Positions 43,410-52,578 are shown, counted from the stretch's first letter. The stretch: DNA of 64,000 bases from Paenibacillus terricola (GCF_014779765.1 NZ_JACXZA010000001.1:1116001-1180000), one strand, 5' to 3'. A program made the numbers and translations. Notes: generated from the letters alone by a model not told the origin.

Positions 43410-45386
43410 ATGAACGGCTGCAACTTTGTACACTCCTGGTTTCTAGAGACGGAAGGGTGGTATGCTTCCTTGCGAGACTATAGCAGCAACGCGGATGCTT
43501 CAACGTCCAATCCTGCCAGAATGCAGGATCTGTGGTATGAGTTTGAAGACATTAACAGCAGTGATATTCCGTACTTGATTTCGCTGCTTAACGATAGCTT
43601 TCAAGATTGGATGGCAGAGTCCAGCGGTTTACCGCTCTTCAATCAGGCTGGGCTTTGTCTGCTGACGTCGGATATGATGGTGATCTGCCGGTCGGGCATC
43701 TTCCACGATGAGACAAGCCAATTGGAGGCAGCGCGTCAAGCCTCTTGCCTTACTTTCGTATCCCATAATATTGAAACTATCGAGCACGAGGGTTGGAGGT
43801 CAGTTGCGGTGCCGATCAAGCGTCGGTCAGACAACAGCTTTCCATTTGTAGTGCTGACAGCTTCGGCGAAGGTTATTGACGAAGCGATCACAGGGCAGCT
43901 TCAATCTGCATCTTTTCATTTGCGCAACTGTTTCTATAGACGATTCGAGCGGATGTTCGTTACGGATATTTTGCGGGCGCAGCGCGAATCCGAGCAGGAA
44001 GCGCGTAATCGCGCATCTTGGTTCGCGGCAGCGAAACGATTGTACGACGGGATTGATGTCGCTTCCGTGCTGTCGGAGATGATGAACAGCCTTAGCACGT
44101 TATATCCCGAATCACAGATTCGGCTGTATCTGTCACAGGACCATCTTGAAGGCGATCCTCGCGTATTGTCGCTCCAATTCAACCATCCGACAGGCGATTT
44201 CGTCGCGAAGGCGTTTCTCGAGGCTAAGCCGAATATGCGGAAGCGGGATCAAGGATTCGTTGATGTTGTCGTTCCGATGACAGGCAAGCAAGCGGTATAT
44301 GGCGTCCTGCGTCTCGTACTGCCTGCTGCACAGTGGAATCAAGCCGATTTCACGGCTCTCACGCTTCTGGCGGATACAGCTGGCAATGCATTCGAGAACG
44401 CGAAGCTGTATGAGCAGTCGAACGTTATGATTGGCGAGCTGCGACTTATTAATGAATTGACGAAACGGCTGAATCAGTCGCTGAAGCTGAAAGATGTGTT
44501 CCACTACACGACGAGTGAGTTGATGCGGATCTATGAGGCTGATTGCTGCTGTTTGCTCAGCTACGATCCAGCTCAACAGCAGTTTGTCGTCATGTCGAGC
44601 AGCCTGCCGTCTTTTGAGAACGAACAATTTTCGACCGAATACGGATTTACCGGTGTTGTATATCGCTCGCAAGAGCCAGTCATTATTTCGGACTATTGGC
44701 TTACGAATGCGGTATCGTCCCGCTGGATGGAGGAGACAGGCTCACGGTCGTTGATCGCTGCTCCTATATTGGCAGGATCCGAAGTTGCGGGCATCATCAT
44801 GGTCGGACATCGGATGCCGCATTATTTCTCCTACGATAACTACAAGCTTCTGCAGGTGCTGTCGAGCCACATTGGGCTCGCGATGTCGAACGCATCACTG
44901 CATGCTGAGGTCAGAAGGATGGTCATTACCGACCATCTGACGAACTTGAATGCTCGTCATTATTTGAACGACCGGATTCAACGCAAGCAGCGGACAGATC
45001 GATGCGGATCGCTCATTCTCGTCGATATCGATAAATTCAAAGATGTGAACGATACATTCGGGCATCAAGTCGGCGACCGTATCCTTGTGCAAGTGGCGGA
45101 TGTGATTAAATCCTCGATCAGAGGCACCGATACAGCTGCGCGGTGGGGCGGCGAAGAGCTGGCCGTCTACTTGCCGGAGATTCGAAGAGAGCAGGCATAC
45201 CGGATAGCGGAGCGGATTCGTGCGAAGGTCGAGAGTGACACTGATCCTAAAGTGACGGTGTCATGCGGTCTATCGGAGTGGACCTTCGAGGACGATAAAG
45301 TAAGCGTCGAGGCGTTGTTCTATCGTGCTGACATGGCGCTGTATCAAGCGAAGCATAATGGACGAAACTGTGTAGTTGTTGGATAA
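43410..45386 (+). CDS. GAF-GAF-GGDEF diguanylate cyclase
   Basis: This 658-aa cytoplasmic protein has an N-terminal region of about 190 residues without a recognised fold, a first GAF-like domain (about 210-340), a helical linker, a clear second GAF domain (about 350-490) and a C-terminal GGDEF domain (about 500-655). The active-site GGEEL loop (RWGGEELAVYLPE) is a permitted variant, so it likely makes cyclic di-GMP; the inhibitory RxxD site is not obvious. The start at 43410 has a poor ribosome site; TTG 43470 is an alternative. Confidence 0.87.
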   Translation: MNGCNFVHSWFLETEGWYASLRDYSSNADASTSNPARMQDLWYEFEDINSSDIPYLISLLNDSFQDWMAESSGLPLFNQAGLCLLTSDMMVICRSGIFHDETSQLEAARQASCLTFVSHNIETIEHEGWRSVAVPIKRRSDNSFPFVVLTASAKVIDEAITGQLQSASFHLRNCFYRRFERMFVTDILRAQRESEQEARNRASWFAAAKRLYDGIDVASVLSEMMNSLSTLYPESQIRLYLSQDHLEGDPRVLSLQFNHPTGDFVAKAFLEAKPNMRKRDQGFVDVVVPMTGKQAVYGVLRLVLPAAQWNQADFTALTLLADTAGNAFENAKLYEQSNVMIGELRLINELTKRLNQSLKLKDVFHYTTSELMRIYEADCCCLLSYDPAQQQFVVMSSSLPSFENEQFSTEYGFTGVVYRSQEPVIISDYWLTNAVSSRWMEETGSRSLIAAPILAGSEVAGIIMVGHRMPHYFSYDNYKLLQVLSSHIGLAMSNASLHAEVRRMVITDHLTNLNARHYLNDRIQRKQRTDRCGSLILVDIDKFKDVNDTFGHQVGDRILVQVADVIKSSIRGTDTAARWGGEELAVYLPEIRREQAYRIAERIRAKVESDTDPKVTVSCGLSEWTFEDDKVSVEALFYRADMALYQAKHNGRNCVVVG

Positions 45387-45421
45387 AGGACACTGGCGGG
45401 TATCCGCATAGTGTCCTTTTG
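45385..45421 (+). terminator. Terminator overlapping the GGDEF gene stop
   Basis: AAAGGACACT/AGTGTCCTTT stem with an inner CGG/CCG, then TTTTG. The left arm includes the TAA. Confidence 0.85.
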
Positions 45422-45477
45422 TTATGGATACATTAGGCTTGATTGTCACGAACCCATAAGGAATTGGAGGGGGAAGT

Positions 45478-46347
45478 ATGATCAAGCGGAAGTCGACGGT
45501 TCGATCGAAAATCTGGCTGTTGACGCTGTATAGCATATCGTCTTTATTCGGCGTGACAGGCTGTGGAAGCATGACGGATCGAATGTCAGCCGACCGATTC
45601 CTTGCTTTGTCCATCTCTGGACTTGCGGGTGTCGATCAATTCACGTTCACTGGACAGAGCGGGGTTGGGCTTCCTGTAGGTGTCACGATCGGTTCGTTGT
45701 CTTATAAAGGTGAAGTAACGGGACATTCCGAGATGAAGGTGCAAATGACGGGGAACGGCGACGATAATGGCGGCGTTGGCGGTATAGGGCTGCAATCGAC
45801 GAGCGGGCAGTGGAGGCTGTTGGCGCAGCGCGGACCAGACCGATGGTTGCCAAGCGCCATACAAGACGGGATACGGCCGCTTGCGTCCGCGAGCGTAGAT
45901 GGGGGGACCCAAGAAGAGGGGCTTTCTAACGGGCTGTGGGCGGGCTTAAACCCGCTGGAGAAGCTGGAACGTATACGAGACGCAGCCAAGAATGTTGCCT
46001 ATAAGGAAGATACCTCCGTCGGCTCAGGGCAGCGTGTCATTGTCATTGAGATGCAGCCTTCGGCAGCGCGGGAAGAATGGACGAGCCGGATAGAGCAGCA
46101 ATGGAGCGCGCTGATTGACAATAACCTGCAGGGTAATTCGAAACAGGTTGAGATGATAACGCAAGCGAAGCAGCAGCTTACAGAGATGCTCAGCACATTA
46201 TCGGCGGAGACACGGTATGAGGTGACGGCAGACAAGCGATCGATGCTGCCGCAGCGCGTGGTGGAGCATTCCAAGCTTTATTTTCAAGCCGGCGGCAAAT
46301 CTCGAGAAGAGTCTTACACAGGTGAAGTGACGTTCGGCGACATGTAA
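45478..46347 (+). CDS. Putative lipoprotein of unknown function
   Basis: This 289-aa protein starts with a basic N-terminus, a hydrophobic helix and a lipobox VTGC (cysteine at about 29), so it should be anchored to the outer face of the membrane. The mature part begins near SADRFLALSISGL and looks like a beta-rich sensor or carrier domain, then a charged helical region (about 160-245). I do not recognise a family. A GGAGGGGGAAG site precedes the ATG. It is monocistronic, ending at the 46368 hairpin. Confidence 0.72.
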   Translation: MIKRKSTVRSKIWLLTLYSISSLFGVTGCGSMTDRMSADRFLALSISGLAGVDQFTFTGQSGVGLPVGVTIGSLSYKGEVTGHSEMKVQMTGNGDDNGGVGGIGLQSTSGQWRLLAQRGPDRWLPSAIQDGIRPLASASVDGGTQEEGLSNGLWAGLNPLEKLERIRDAAKNVAYKEDTSVGSGQRVIVIEMQPSAAREEWTSRIEQQWSALIDNNLQGNSKQVEMITQAKQQLTEMLSTLSAETRYEVTADKRSMLPQRVVEHSKLYFQAGGKSREESYTGEVTFGDM

Positions 46348-46367
46348 AGCTTTATCTACCATAAGCA

Positions 46368-46405
46368 AAAGCAAAGGCAGATCGAGATGATCTGCCTTTG
46401 CTTTA
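46368..46405. terminator. Bidirectional terminator between the lipoprotein and M29 genes
   Basis: 16-bp stem (46368-46383 with 46389-46404) and a 5-nt loop, A-rich on one flank and T-rich on the other. Confidence 0.9.
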
Positions 46406-46421
46406 TAGATAAGACTACCGC

Positions 46422-47537
46422 TTACTTCAACTGATCTGGGTTTAATTGTTTCAGTTCTTCAGCAACAAAGATGCCGTCTTTCCGGATTAAACGGCCGTCG
46501 AAGTAAATTTCTCCTCCGCCGTATTCCGGACGCTGAATGAGGACAAGATCCCAGTGGATTCCCGAAGCATTGCCGTTGTAGGCTGTATCGTAGCATTGCC
46601 CTGGCGTAAAGTGAATGCTGCCTGCAATTTTCTCATCGAACAAAATGTCTTTCATCGGGTGCAAAATATGCGGGTTGACCCCGATCGCGAACTCACCGAC
46701 ATAACGAGCGCCTTCATCCGTATCGAATACTTTATTGATTCGCTCCGTATCATTCGAGGTCGCTTCAACGATTTTACCGTTCTCAAAGCGCAGCTTTACG
46801 TTCTCGAACACAAAGCCGTTGTACGGGCTTGGCGTATTGTAGCTGATCGTGCCGTTCACGCTGTCTCGGACAGGCGCTGTATAAACTTCGCCATCTGGAA
46901 TGTTCCGCAGGCCAGAGCATTTGATAGCTGGAATATCTTTGATTGAGAATGTGAGATCGGTGCCAGGGCCAACGAGGCGTACCTGATCTGTTGCGTTCAT
47001 GAGCTCTACGAGAGCATCCATTTTCTTGTCCATTAACGAGTAGTTCATCGTGCACACATCGAAATAGAACTTCTCGAAAGCATCGGTGCTCATGGAAGCC
47101 AACTGTGCCATAGATGGCGTCGGATATCGCAGCACAACCCATTTGGTTTTGTTGACTCGAATAGAGGAATGCACCTTATGGTTGTAAACGGTGCTGTAGA
47201 GCTTCATATTCTCATCCGGCACATCGGACAGCTCGTAGAGGTTATTGGATCCGCGGATGCCGATGTATGCGTTCATCAGGGACATCTGATAAGCGTCAAA
47301 ATCAGTCCAAGTCTGAATCTGAGACTCTGTCGCATTAAACAACAGCTCCCTCGTTACCTGCTGATCACGTATGTTTACAAAAGGGTTGCCCCCTGCCTGG
47401 TGAACTTTTCCGATGATTGCTTTAACAAGCGGATTATCGATGTTGAAAGCTTCGATTAGAACATTTTCGTCTGGCTGCACCTTAGTTGAATAGTTGACCA
47501 GCACATCTGCCAATTTATCTAATCGTGGATCGAACAT
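46422..47537 (-). CDS. M29 family aminopeptidase
   Basis: This 371-aa cytoplasmic metallopeptidase of the AmpS/AmpT type removes N-terminal residues from peptides. The C-terminal metal-binding region is visible (VGEFAIGVNPHI, GSIHFTPGQCY, HWDLVLIQRPEYGGGEIYFDG, with His and Glu ligands). The frame is open to 47573, but the ATG at 47537 has AAGGGG 8 bp upstream and gives the usual start MFDPRLDKLADVLVNYS. It is monocistronic. Confidence 0.92.
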   Translation of the reverse strand: MFDPRLDKLADVLVNYSTKVQPDENVLIEAFNIDNPLVKAIIGKVHQAGGNPFVNIRDQQVTRELLFNATESQIQTWTDFDAYQMSLMNAYIGIRGSNNLYELSDVPDENMKLYSTVYNHKVHSSIRVNKTKWVVLRYPTPSMAQLASMSTDAFEKFYFDVCTMNYSLMDKKMDALVELMNATDQVRLVGPGTDLTFSIKDIPAIKCSGLRNIPDGEVYTAPVRDSVNGTISYNTPSPYNGFVFENVKLRFENGKIVEATSNDTERINKVFDTDEGARYVGEFAIGVNPHILHPMKDILFDEKIAGSIHFTPGQCYDTAYNGNASGIHWDLVLIQRPEYGGGEIYFDGRLIRKDGIFVAEELKQLNPDQLK

Positions 47538-47770
47538 AGCGGTACCCCTTCCAGTGATTATTATGGTTTTCACTCTAAGTATATAATTTTTCCGGCAAGA
47601 TACCTATTTAGTCTCTTCAACAAAATTGTTTAAGTTCGCGGCAATGTGTAAATGTTAACAACGGAAGCGATATTGGTTGCGTTTACAATCATCGCTAGCG
47701 TATTTATCGGTGATTGTTAGAGGATGATGCTGAATTTTTGATATTACTGGGTATAACGGTCTTTTTTCTC

Positions 47771-47799
47771 TTGAATGCGGCTGTTTTTCACGGTATGAT
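47771..47799 (+). promoter_or_regulatory. Promoter of the HPr-like gene
   Basis: TTGAAT (47771-47776), 17-bp spacer, TATGAT (47794-47799), 40 bp before the start. Between 47574 and 47770 there is only a dyad CAATCA/TGATTG near 47687-47717. Confidence 0.55.
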
Positions 47800-47839
47800 G
47801 AAGACGTTACAGGTAACTATCCATGGTGGAGGGATTCAT

Positions 47840-48082
47840 ATGTCCAACAACGCAGCAATCGTAGAAATTTCCCAAACGGCGAGCCAATTCCGGTCCTCGA
47901 TCGTTCTTCAAGCAGAGAACAAATATATCGATGTGAAGAGCATCCTTGGACTGTTTACGACACTTCTTGGCGGACATGCGTATGAGCTCCATGTTCATGG
48001 CCCAGATGCTGAAGAGGCTAAGAAAGCAATGGCTGAAGTATTCAGCAGACATAACCTGAATGTTACGGTTATTGGTGAGTAA
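47840..48082 (+). CDS. HPr-like protein lacking the active-site histidine helix
   Basis: This 80-aa HPr-family protein has a first strand (5-14), then passes almost directly to the strand equivalent to HPr strand 2. The segment that normally carries GIHARPA and helix 1 is missing, so it has no phospho-His15. The regulatory Ser motif survives as VDVKSILGLF-type sequence with Ser34 equivalent to HPr Ser46, followed by strand 4 and the last helix. It therefore cannot act in PTS phosphate transfer but could, like Crh, be a Ser-phosphorylated partner of CcpA (inference). The ATG at 47840 has GGAGGG 6 bp upstream. Confidence 0.75.
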   Translation: MSNNAAIVEISQTASQFRSSIVLQAENKYIDVKSILGLFTTLLGGHAYELHVHGPDAEEAKKAMAEVFSRHNLNVTVIGE

Positions 48083-48118
48083 TCGATTATAAGTCGGCGT
48101 ATGAGGCCGATTATTCAG

Positions 48119-48153
48119 AACAAAGCGTCCCTACGGGGCGCTTTGTTCTGTTT
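48119..48153 (+). terminator. Terminator of the HPr-like gene
   Basis: AACAAAGCG-x-CCC stem with GGG-x-CGCTTTGTT, then CTGTTT. Confidence 0.88.
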
Positions 48154-48158
48154 GCTCC

Positions 48159-48187
48159 TTGTACTTCTTTTGTTTTTCGTCTAATAT
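48159..48187 (+). promoter_or_regulatory. Possible ylaN promoter
   Basis: TTGTAC (48159-48164) and TAATAT (48182-48187), 17-bp spacer. The -35 match is partial. Confidence 0.4.
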
Positions 48188-48238
48188 AAAGGAAGGGTTT
48201 ATAGAAGACGGCGAAGAACGCACACAGGGGGGAATACG

Positions 48239-48526
48239 ATGTCTTCACCGGATGTTTTGGATCATTTGCACCAGAAAGCGCTCAATCTTCTTGAGGAAGA
48301 TGCTAATAAAATCGAAAAGCTGATCGAAGTTCAGATGGAGAACTTGACTACCCGCCAATGTCCGCTGTATGAAGAAGTATTGGACACGCAAATGTATGGT
48401 TTCTCCCGTGAAGTAGACTTCGCAGTGCGTGCCGGACTCGTCGATGAGATGGTAGGTCGTAATATTGTGAGCAAGCTTGAACGCAATTTGGCCAAACTTT
48501 ACGAAGCTTTGAATAACAAGAAGTAG
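48239..48526 (+). CDS. ylaN: YlaN family protein (DUF1507 / UPF0358)
   Basis: This 95-aa all-helical small protein closely resembles B. subtilis Yla[21 protein letters not shown], then [29 protein letters not shown]. In Bacillus and Staphylococcus YlaN has been linked to iron homeostasis through Fur or iron-sulfur supply. It has its own promoter and terminator, with AGGGGGG before the ATG. Confidence 0.93.
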   Translation: MSSPDVLDHLHQKALNLLEEDANKIEKLIEVQMENLTTRQCPLYEEVLDTQMYGFSREVDFAVRAGLVDEMVGRNIVSKLERNLAKLYEALNNKK

Positions 48527-48554
48527 TCTCGGAAATCCGAGACTGCTTTTTTTG
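48525..48554 (+). terminator. Terminator of ylaN
   Basis: 9-bp perfect stem AGTCTCGGA/TCCGAGACT with a 2-nt centre, then a run of T. It overlaps the stop codon. Confidence 0.88.
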
Positions 48555-48573
48555 TACATAGGAGAGGGTATCT

Positions 48574-49302
48574 ATGAAACAAAATAAATATGATGATCAA
48601 ACTTTTTTCGCTGCCTATGAACAAATGCCTAGGTCTATCGATGGATTGAAAGCTGCTGGCGAATGGCATGTTCTGCAAGCCATGCTGCCAGACCTGCAAG
48701 ACCAACGTGTGCTGGATCTTGGATGCGGCTTCGGATGGCACTGCCGCTATGCGCTTGAACAGCAAGCTAGTGAGGTCGTTGGCGTTGATATATCCGATAA
48801 CATGCTGAAGCGGGCACGGGAATTGACGGATGATCCACGAGTCACGTACGTCAACAGCTCCATTGAAGATTTAAACTTCGAGAATGGCCGTTTCGATGTT
48901 GTGATCAGCTCGCTGGCCTTTCATTACATTGAAGCATTTGATGATGTTTGTTCGAATGTGTATGCTTGCTTAGCGCCGGGAGGGACGTTCGTGTTCTCGG
49001 TCGAGCATCCGATCTTTACCGCACGGGATGAGCAGGATTGGCACTATGATGAGCAGGGGAAACCGCTGCATTGGCCAGTCGATCGATACCAGTCGGAAGG
49101 GATGAGGGACACTTCATTCTTAACTGACAACGTCATCAAATATCATCGTACGTTATCGACTTATATGAATTCGCTCATTCGTGCTGGCTTCCGTATTACA
49201 GCTGTTAAGGAGCCGGAGCCATCTCCGGATATGATGCATATTCCCGGTATGAAGGACGAACTTCGTAGACCGATGTTTTTACTAATTGCAGCAACCAAGT
49301 AG
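48574..49302 (+). CDS. SAM-dependent methyltransferase
   Basis: This 242-aa class I methyltransferase has the SAM-binding motif I VLDLGCGFGWHC (about 47-58), motif II VVGVDIS and the post-motif NSSIEDLNF. The target is not deducible. AGGAGAGGG precedes the ATG and a hairpin follows, so it is monocistronic. Confidence 0.88.
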   Translation: MKQNKYDDQTFFAAYEQMPRSIDGLKAAGEWHVLQAMLPDLQDQRVLDLGCGFGWHCRYALEQQASEVVGVDISDNMLKRARELTDDPRVTYVNSSIEDLNFENGRFDVVISSLAFHYIEAFDDVCSNVYACLAPGGTFVFSVEHPIFTARDEQDWHYDEQGKPLHWPVDRYQSEGMRDTSFLTDNVIKYHRTLSTYMNSLIRAGFRITAVKEPEPSPDMMHIPGMKDELRRPMFLLIAATK

Positions 49303-49318
49303 ATAAGCGTATGACACT

Positions 49319-49356
49319 AAAGCCTCCTTCCCATGAACGGGAAGGAGGCTTTTCTT
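49319..49356. terminator. Terminator between the methyltransferase and GH15 genes
   Basis: 14-bp stem AAAGCCTCCTTCCC/GGGAAGGAGGCTTT with a 6-nt loop and TTTCTTT on the plus strand. Confidence 0.9.
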
Positions 49357-49373
49357 TACACGTATAAGGTGAA

Positions 49374-51314
49374 TTAGATCTGACCATGCTCAGCGAGCAT
49401 CGTTACGGCAAGGACGAACATGGCATGCGACCAAGTGAGCGGCACGACCCATGCGGTAGCGCCAGTCGTCTTGTCGATCTGTTCGGGCAGCAGACCCGTC
49501 TCTGTCTGGTGATCGATCGCCCATTGAAGCAACTTATGCGCTGCTTCGTAGTTTCCGGTCTCTGTCCGGTAATGAGCCAGCCAAAGTGTCGTTAGAATCC
49601 AAGGATTGCCGCCAATGTAGTTGTCGTCTTCGTATCGCTTAATGCCGCCGACGCCAGGTATGGTTAACAATTGTTCGATTGTATTCGCTGTTTGGGCCAT
49701 ACGTGGATCATTCGCGGATACAGCTGCGAACGGTATCGATAGACCTAATAGGCTGATATCAACGATTGGATCGTATTCCAGCACGTGACGGGAATAGTTT
49801 TTGAGACCTGGCTCTATTGAGCCAGCGCTGCCTTTCGCGATTTCATCCGCATAACGGGTTGCCGACACAGTTAGCTTGCGTCCACGATAAAAGCTTCCTT
49901 TGTCCGCATTCCAGCAATCGTTGCTTATTGCAGCTGCTATCCGTTCAGCTGCTTCATTCCATTGCTGCGCACGAGATTGATCGCCCTGCAGTTGTCCGAA
50001 CGAAGCGGCGGCACGAAGCGCCCCATATACAGCTGAAGCGGAATAAGTATGCTCAGCATGACGTTCTTCCCACAAGTCATTGCTTGGGAGGGGGAGATTC
50101 GTCTCTGGATCAATGAATTGCAGGAGGAAGTCAGCGCCCTTCTGAACGGCTGGCCACACCCGATCTGCGAATGCTTGATTGTTATTCGTTGTATAGTGCT
50201 GCCACATGCCCCATATAATCGAAGCGCCTTCATCGATCTGCAATCCCCAGGCTGGGGCAAGCGAACCGTCGTGATAATGACGCTGCTGCCATGAACCGTC
50301 TTCATCCTGTGCTGTCAGCGCCCAATCGTAGAACGAATCGGAGAGATGATGAAGCCCGGCTTTATCAAGCGCAGTCGTAATGAATGCAGCGTCACGGCCC
50401 CAGCAGTAAGCGTATCCGCCGCAGCGGGAGAACGTCTCGTCGAATTCTGGTGCAGCAACGATGCTGCCCGTTTGTTCGTCGGACATGATTTTGAATAGAA
50501 GCTGAGAGCGTTCATATAGACGTTTCACATCTGCGCGTTCTGTAGGACAAGGAGCTGCAGCCTCCAGGTAACGATGCCAGTAGTCGACAGTCTTTTGGAC
50601 CCACTCCGACGATGGTTTGCTCTTCGCTTCGGTCAGTGCAGCATAAGTCGATTCACGGTCATGTCCAGCAGCGATGTAGATCGGAAGGGTAATCGAATGA
50701 CCTGGAGCAAGTGCTTGAATAGGCCAAGCGAGCGCGCCATCCGGCTGCATGTCAATGATGGAACCGCCCAGTTCGCCATGTTGTGCGCAACTCCATGCAT
50801 GACCTGCTTGGAATTTAGTGCATACGTTTGCACTCGAGACCGCAAAAAAATGATTGCTGCGGTAATGCACCAATGCATCCTGGGAAGGCTCGAACATCGT
50901 CGTATTGTAGAGCTCGCTCTCACATACATGGAAAGAAGAATGGGTAAGCCACTCGAAATCGACAGACTGATCTCCAGTATTCGTGAAAGTATGCTCCATT
51001 ACGAGAAGGTCGCGTTCTGGCACAGCGAAATATCGGCTTTGAATAGCAACAGGATGGCTGCCGCTAACGGAGCGCACTTCGAAAATATTCGTTTTCTCTA
51101 CATATTCGGCTGTGTGTGACCAGTCGCCATCCGCATGATCGAGCCATTGCGTCTGTCCGCCGAAACGAATACCGCTGCGAACTGCATCCGCATGCTGAGG
51201 GAAATCGATGTGCGGCCACCATAGGCGGTAAAGGGTGCCCGTCCGCCCAAGGGCGGCGAGCAGTTTGCCATTGCCAACAATAGCATCAATCAAATAAGGT
51301 TTGTTTGGTTTCAT
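49374..51314 (-). CDS. GH15 family glucoamylase-like glycosidase
   Basis: This 646-aa protein has an N-terminal beta-sandwich (about 1-260) and a C-terminal (alpha/alpha)6 barrel, the bacterial GH15 glucoamylase/glucodextranase layout. Conserved catalytic-face segments include GGYAYCWGRDAAF and LQIDEGASIIWGMWQHY, the latter holding a candidate general acid. There is no signal peptide, so it probably acts in the cytoplasm on imported maltodextrins. It sits 7 bp after the LacI-type repressor gene, in one operon with it. Confidence 0.87.
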   Translation of the reverse strand: MKPNKPYLIDAIVGNGKLLAALGRTGTLYRLWWPHIDFPQHADAVRSGIRFGGQTQWLDHADGDWSHTAEYVEKTNIFEVRSVSGSHPVAIQSRYFAVPERDLLVMEHTFTNTGDQSVDFEWLTHSSFHVCESELYNTTMFEPSQDALVHYRSNHFFAVSSANVCTKFQAGHAWSCAQHGELGGSIIDMQPDGALAWPIQALAPGHSITLPIYIAAGHDRESTYAALTEAKSKPSSEWVQKTVDYWHRYLEAAAPCPTERADVKRLYERSQLLFKIMSDEQTGSIVAAPEFDETFSRCGGYAYCWGRDAAFITTALDKAGLHHLSDSFYDWALTAQDEDGSWQQRHYHDGSLAPAWGLQIDEGASIIWGMWQHYTTNNNQAFADRVWPAVQKGADFLLQFIDPETNLPLPSNDLWEERHAEHTYSASAVYGALRAAASFGQLQGDQSRAQQWNEAAERIAAAISNDCWNADKGSFYRGRKLTVSATRYADEIAKGSAGSIEPGLKNYSRHVLEYDPIVDISLLGLSIPFAAVSANDPRMAQTANTIEQLLTIPGVGGIKRYEDDNYIGGNPWILTTLWLAHYRTETGNYEAAHKLLQWAIDHQTETGLLPEQIDKTTGATAWVVPLTWSHAMFVLAVTMLAEHGQI

Positions 51315-51321
51315 ATAAGCT

Positions 51322-52347
51322 TCAACCTCTCTTTATCGGTGTGAGCGATGATTCGCGTACCATCAATCGGTGCGGGATAATAATCTGCTTCTGGTGAATT
51401 GTCTCTTCGTTAATTGCGCGAATCAATGTTTGCGCCGCTGTATAGCCAAGTTGGTACGTGCCGATATCGATCGAGCTGATCGGAGGCGTCGCGAGCTCGG
51501 AAAGCGATATATTGTTGAAGCTGACAAGACTAATATCATCAGGCACCTTGTAACCCAGTTCTGTCAACCCTCTAAGAACGCCGAAGGCGACAACATCGTC
51601 AATGACGACAAGTGCAGTTGGCCGTTCTGGCAAGCTCATGATAAGAGACATTGCACGGTAACCGCTCTCCTGCAGAAATTCGCCTTCAACCGTCCAGTCT
51701 GAGCGAATAGGCAGTTTGTATGCTTCTAACGCTTGGCGATACCCTTGCAGACGATCATTCGAGACGGTCAAATTCGCTGGGCCGCTGACAAAACCGATTC
51801 GTTCGTGGCCTTGTGCAATCAAGTGCTGCGTAGCATCATAGGCTGCTTGCTTGTTGTCATTATTAATAGACAGTACATCCGGATGGGACTCACTGCGTCC
51901 GATTAAGACGAATGGGAAATCCGAGCTGGCCAGGAAAGCGACAATTGGATCGTTCACTCTGGAGCTTAACAAGATAACGCCATCAACACGTCGGCCGCGT
52001 ACAAGCCGCGATACGGTTTCGATCTCATCATGCTCGCCGGTTGCTGTTGTAAGCAGCATGTCATAGCCCGCCCGGTTCGCTTGTGTCAGAATGCCGCGCA
52101 GCAGCTCGCCGAAGAAATCGTTCTGAAACAGCTCTTCTGCAGGTCTTGGCAGCAATATCGCGAGCGTGTTCGTCGTCTTCGATACGAGGCTCTTCGCCAT
52201 CATATTCGGATGATAACCGAGCTCATCCATTATTTGTTTTACTTTACGCGAGGTGTCCAGACTGATTCGCGGGTGATTCGAAACAACGCGCGATACGGTG
52301 GACGGGGAGACGCCAGCCAGCTTGGCGATATCTTTGATCGTTACCAT
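51322..52347 (-). CDS. LacI family repressor of the maltodextrin locus
   Basis: This 341-aa regulator has an N-terminal HTH (VTIKDIAKLAGVSPSTVSRV), a hinge helix (YHPNMMAKSLVSKTTN) and a sugar-binding effector domain. I choose the ATG at 52347: it gives the standard MVTIKDIA start, whereas an in-frame start at 52392 would add 15 residues over the operator. The ribosome site is only moderate (AAAGG, 12 bp). It is divergent from malEFG. Three similar operator motifs (52367, 52539, 52677) lie in the control region, including one just after its own promoter. MalR-like function is inferred. Confidence 0.9.
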   Translation of the reverse strand: MVTIKDIAKLAGVSPSTVSRVVSNHPRISLDTSRKVKQIMDELGYHPNMMAKSLVSKTTNTLAILLPRPAEELFQNDFFGELLRGILTQANRAGYDMLLTTATGEHDEIETVSRLVRGRRVDGVILLSSRVNDPIVAFLASSDFPFVLIGRSESHPDVLSINNDNKQAAYDATQHLIAQGHERIGFVSGPANLTVSNDRLQGYRQALEAYKLPIRSDWTVEGEFLQESGYRAMSLIMSLPERPTALVVIDDVVAFGVLRGLTELGYKVPDDISLVSFNNISLSELATPPISSIDIGTYQLGYTAAQTLIRAINEETIHQKQIIIPHRLMVRESSLTPIKRG

Positions 52348-52366
52348 GACGACAACAGCCTTTCTG

Positions 52367-52380
52367 TGCAATCGTTTGTA
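52367..52380. promoter_or_regulatory. LacI-type operator O1 (regulator side)
   Basis: TGCAATCGTTTGTA, a LacI-family dyad with central CG. It lies just downstream of the regulator promoter, suggesting autoregulation. Confidence 0.55.
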
Positions 52381-52395
52381 ATCTTGCTGCACTTT

Positions 52396-52424
52396 ATGTT
52401 AATCCAAGATGACGGGAATGTAAA
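52396..52424 (-). promoter_or_regulatory. Promoter of the LacI-type regulator gene
   Basis: On the minus strand: TTTACA (52419-52424), 17-bp spacer, TAACAT (52396-52401). Confidence 0.5.
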
Positions 52425-52454
52425 TAGACAGGCTGGTTGACCATGATCGGACAA

Positions 52455-52468
52455 TGAAAACGGTTGAA
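52455..52468. promoter_or_regulatory. Candidate cre site
   Basis: TGAAAACGGTTGAA matches most of the cre consensus (TG, A-run, CG, T, final A). It lies between the two divergent promoters. CcpA control of maltodextrin genes is common in Bacilli. Confidence 0.35.
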
Positions 52469-52538
52469 TAGGTAAGGAAACGAGAGATATAAAGGACTTT
52501 TATGGCATTTTTGAATAAAAATCGGCCAAAACAGCTTG

Positions 52539-52552
52539 TGCAAACGTTTTTA
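52539..52552. promoter_or_regulatory. LacI-type operator O2 (malE promoter)
   Basis: TGCAAACGTTTTTA, the same CAAACGTTT core as O1 and O3. It overlaps the malE -35 box, a position that would block polymerase. Confidence 0.55.
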
Positions 52553-52578
52553 CAAAGGTGGGCACTGTCGTGTATGAT
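52549..52578 (+). promoter_or_regulatory. Promoter of the malEFG operon
   Basis: TTTACA (52549-52554), 18-bp spacer, TATGAT (52573-52578). It leaves a leader of about 230 nt before malE, holding operator O3 and no recognised riboswitch. Confidence 0.6.
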
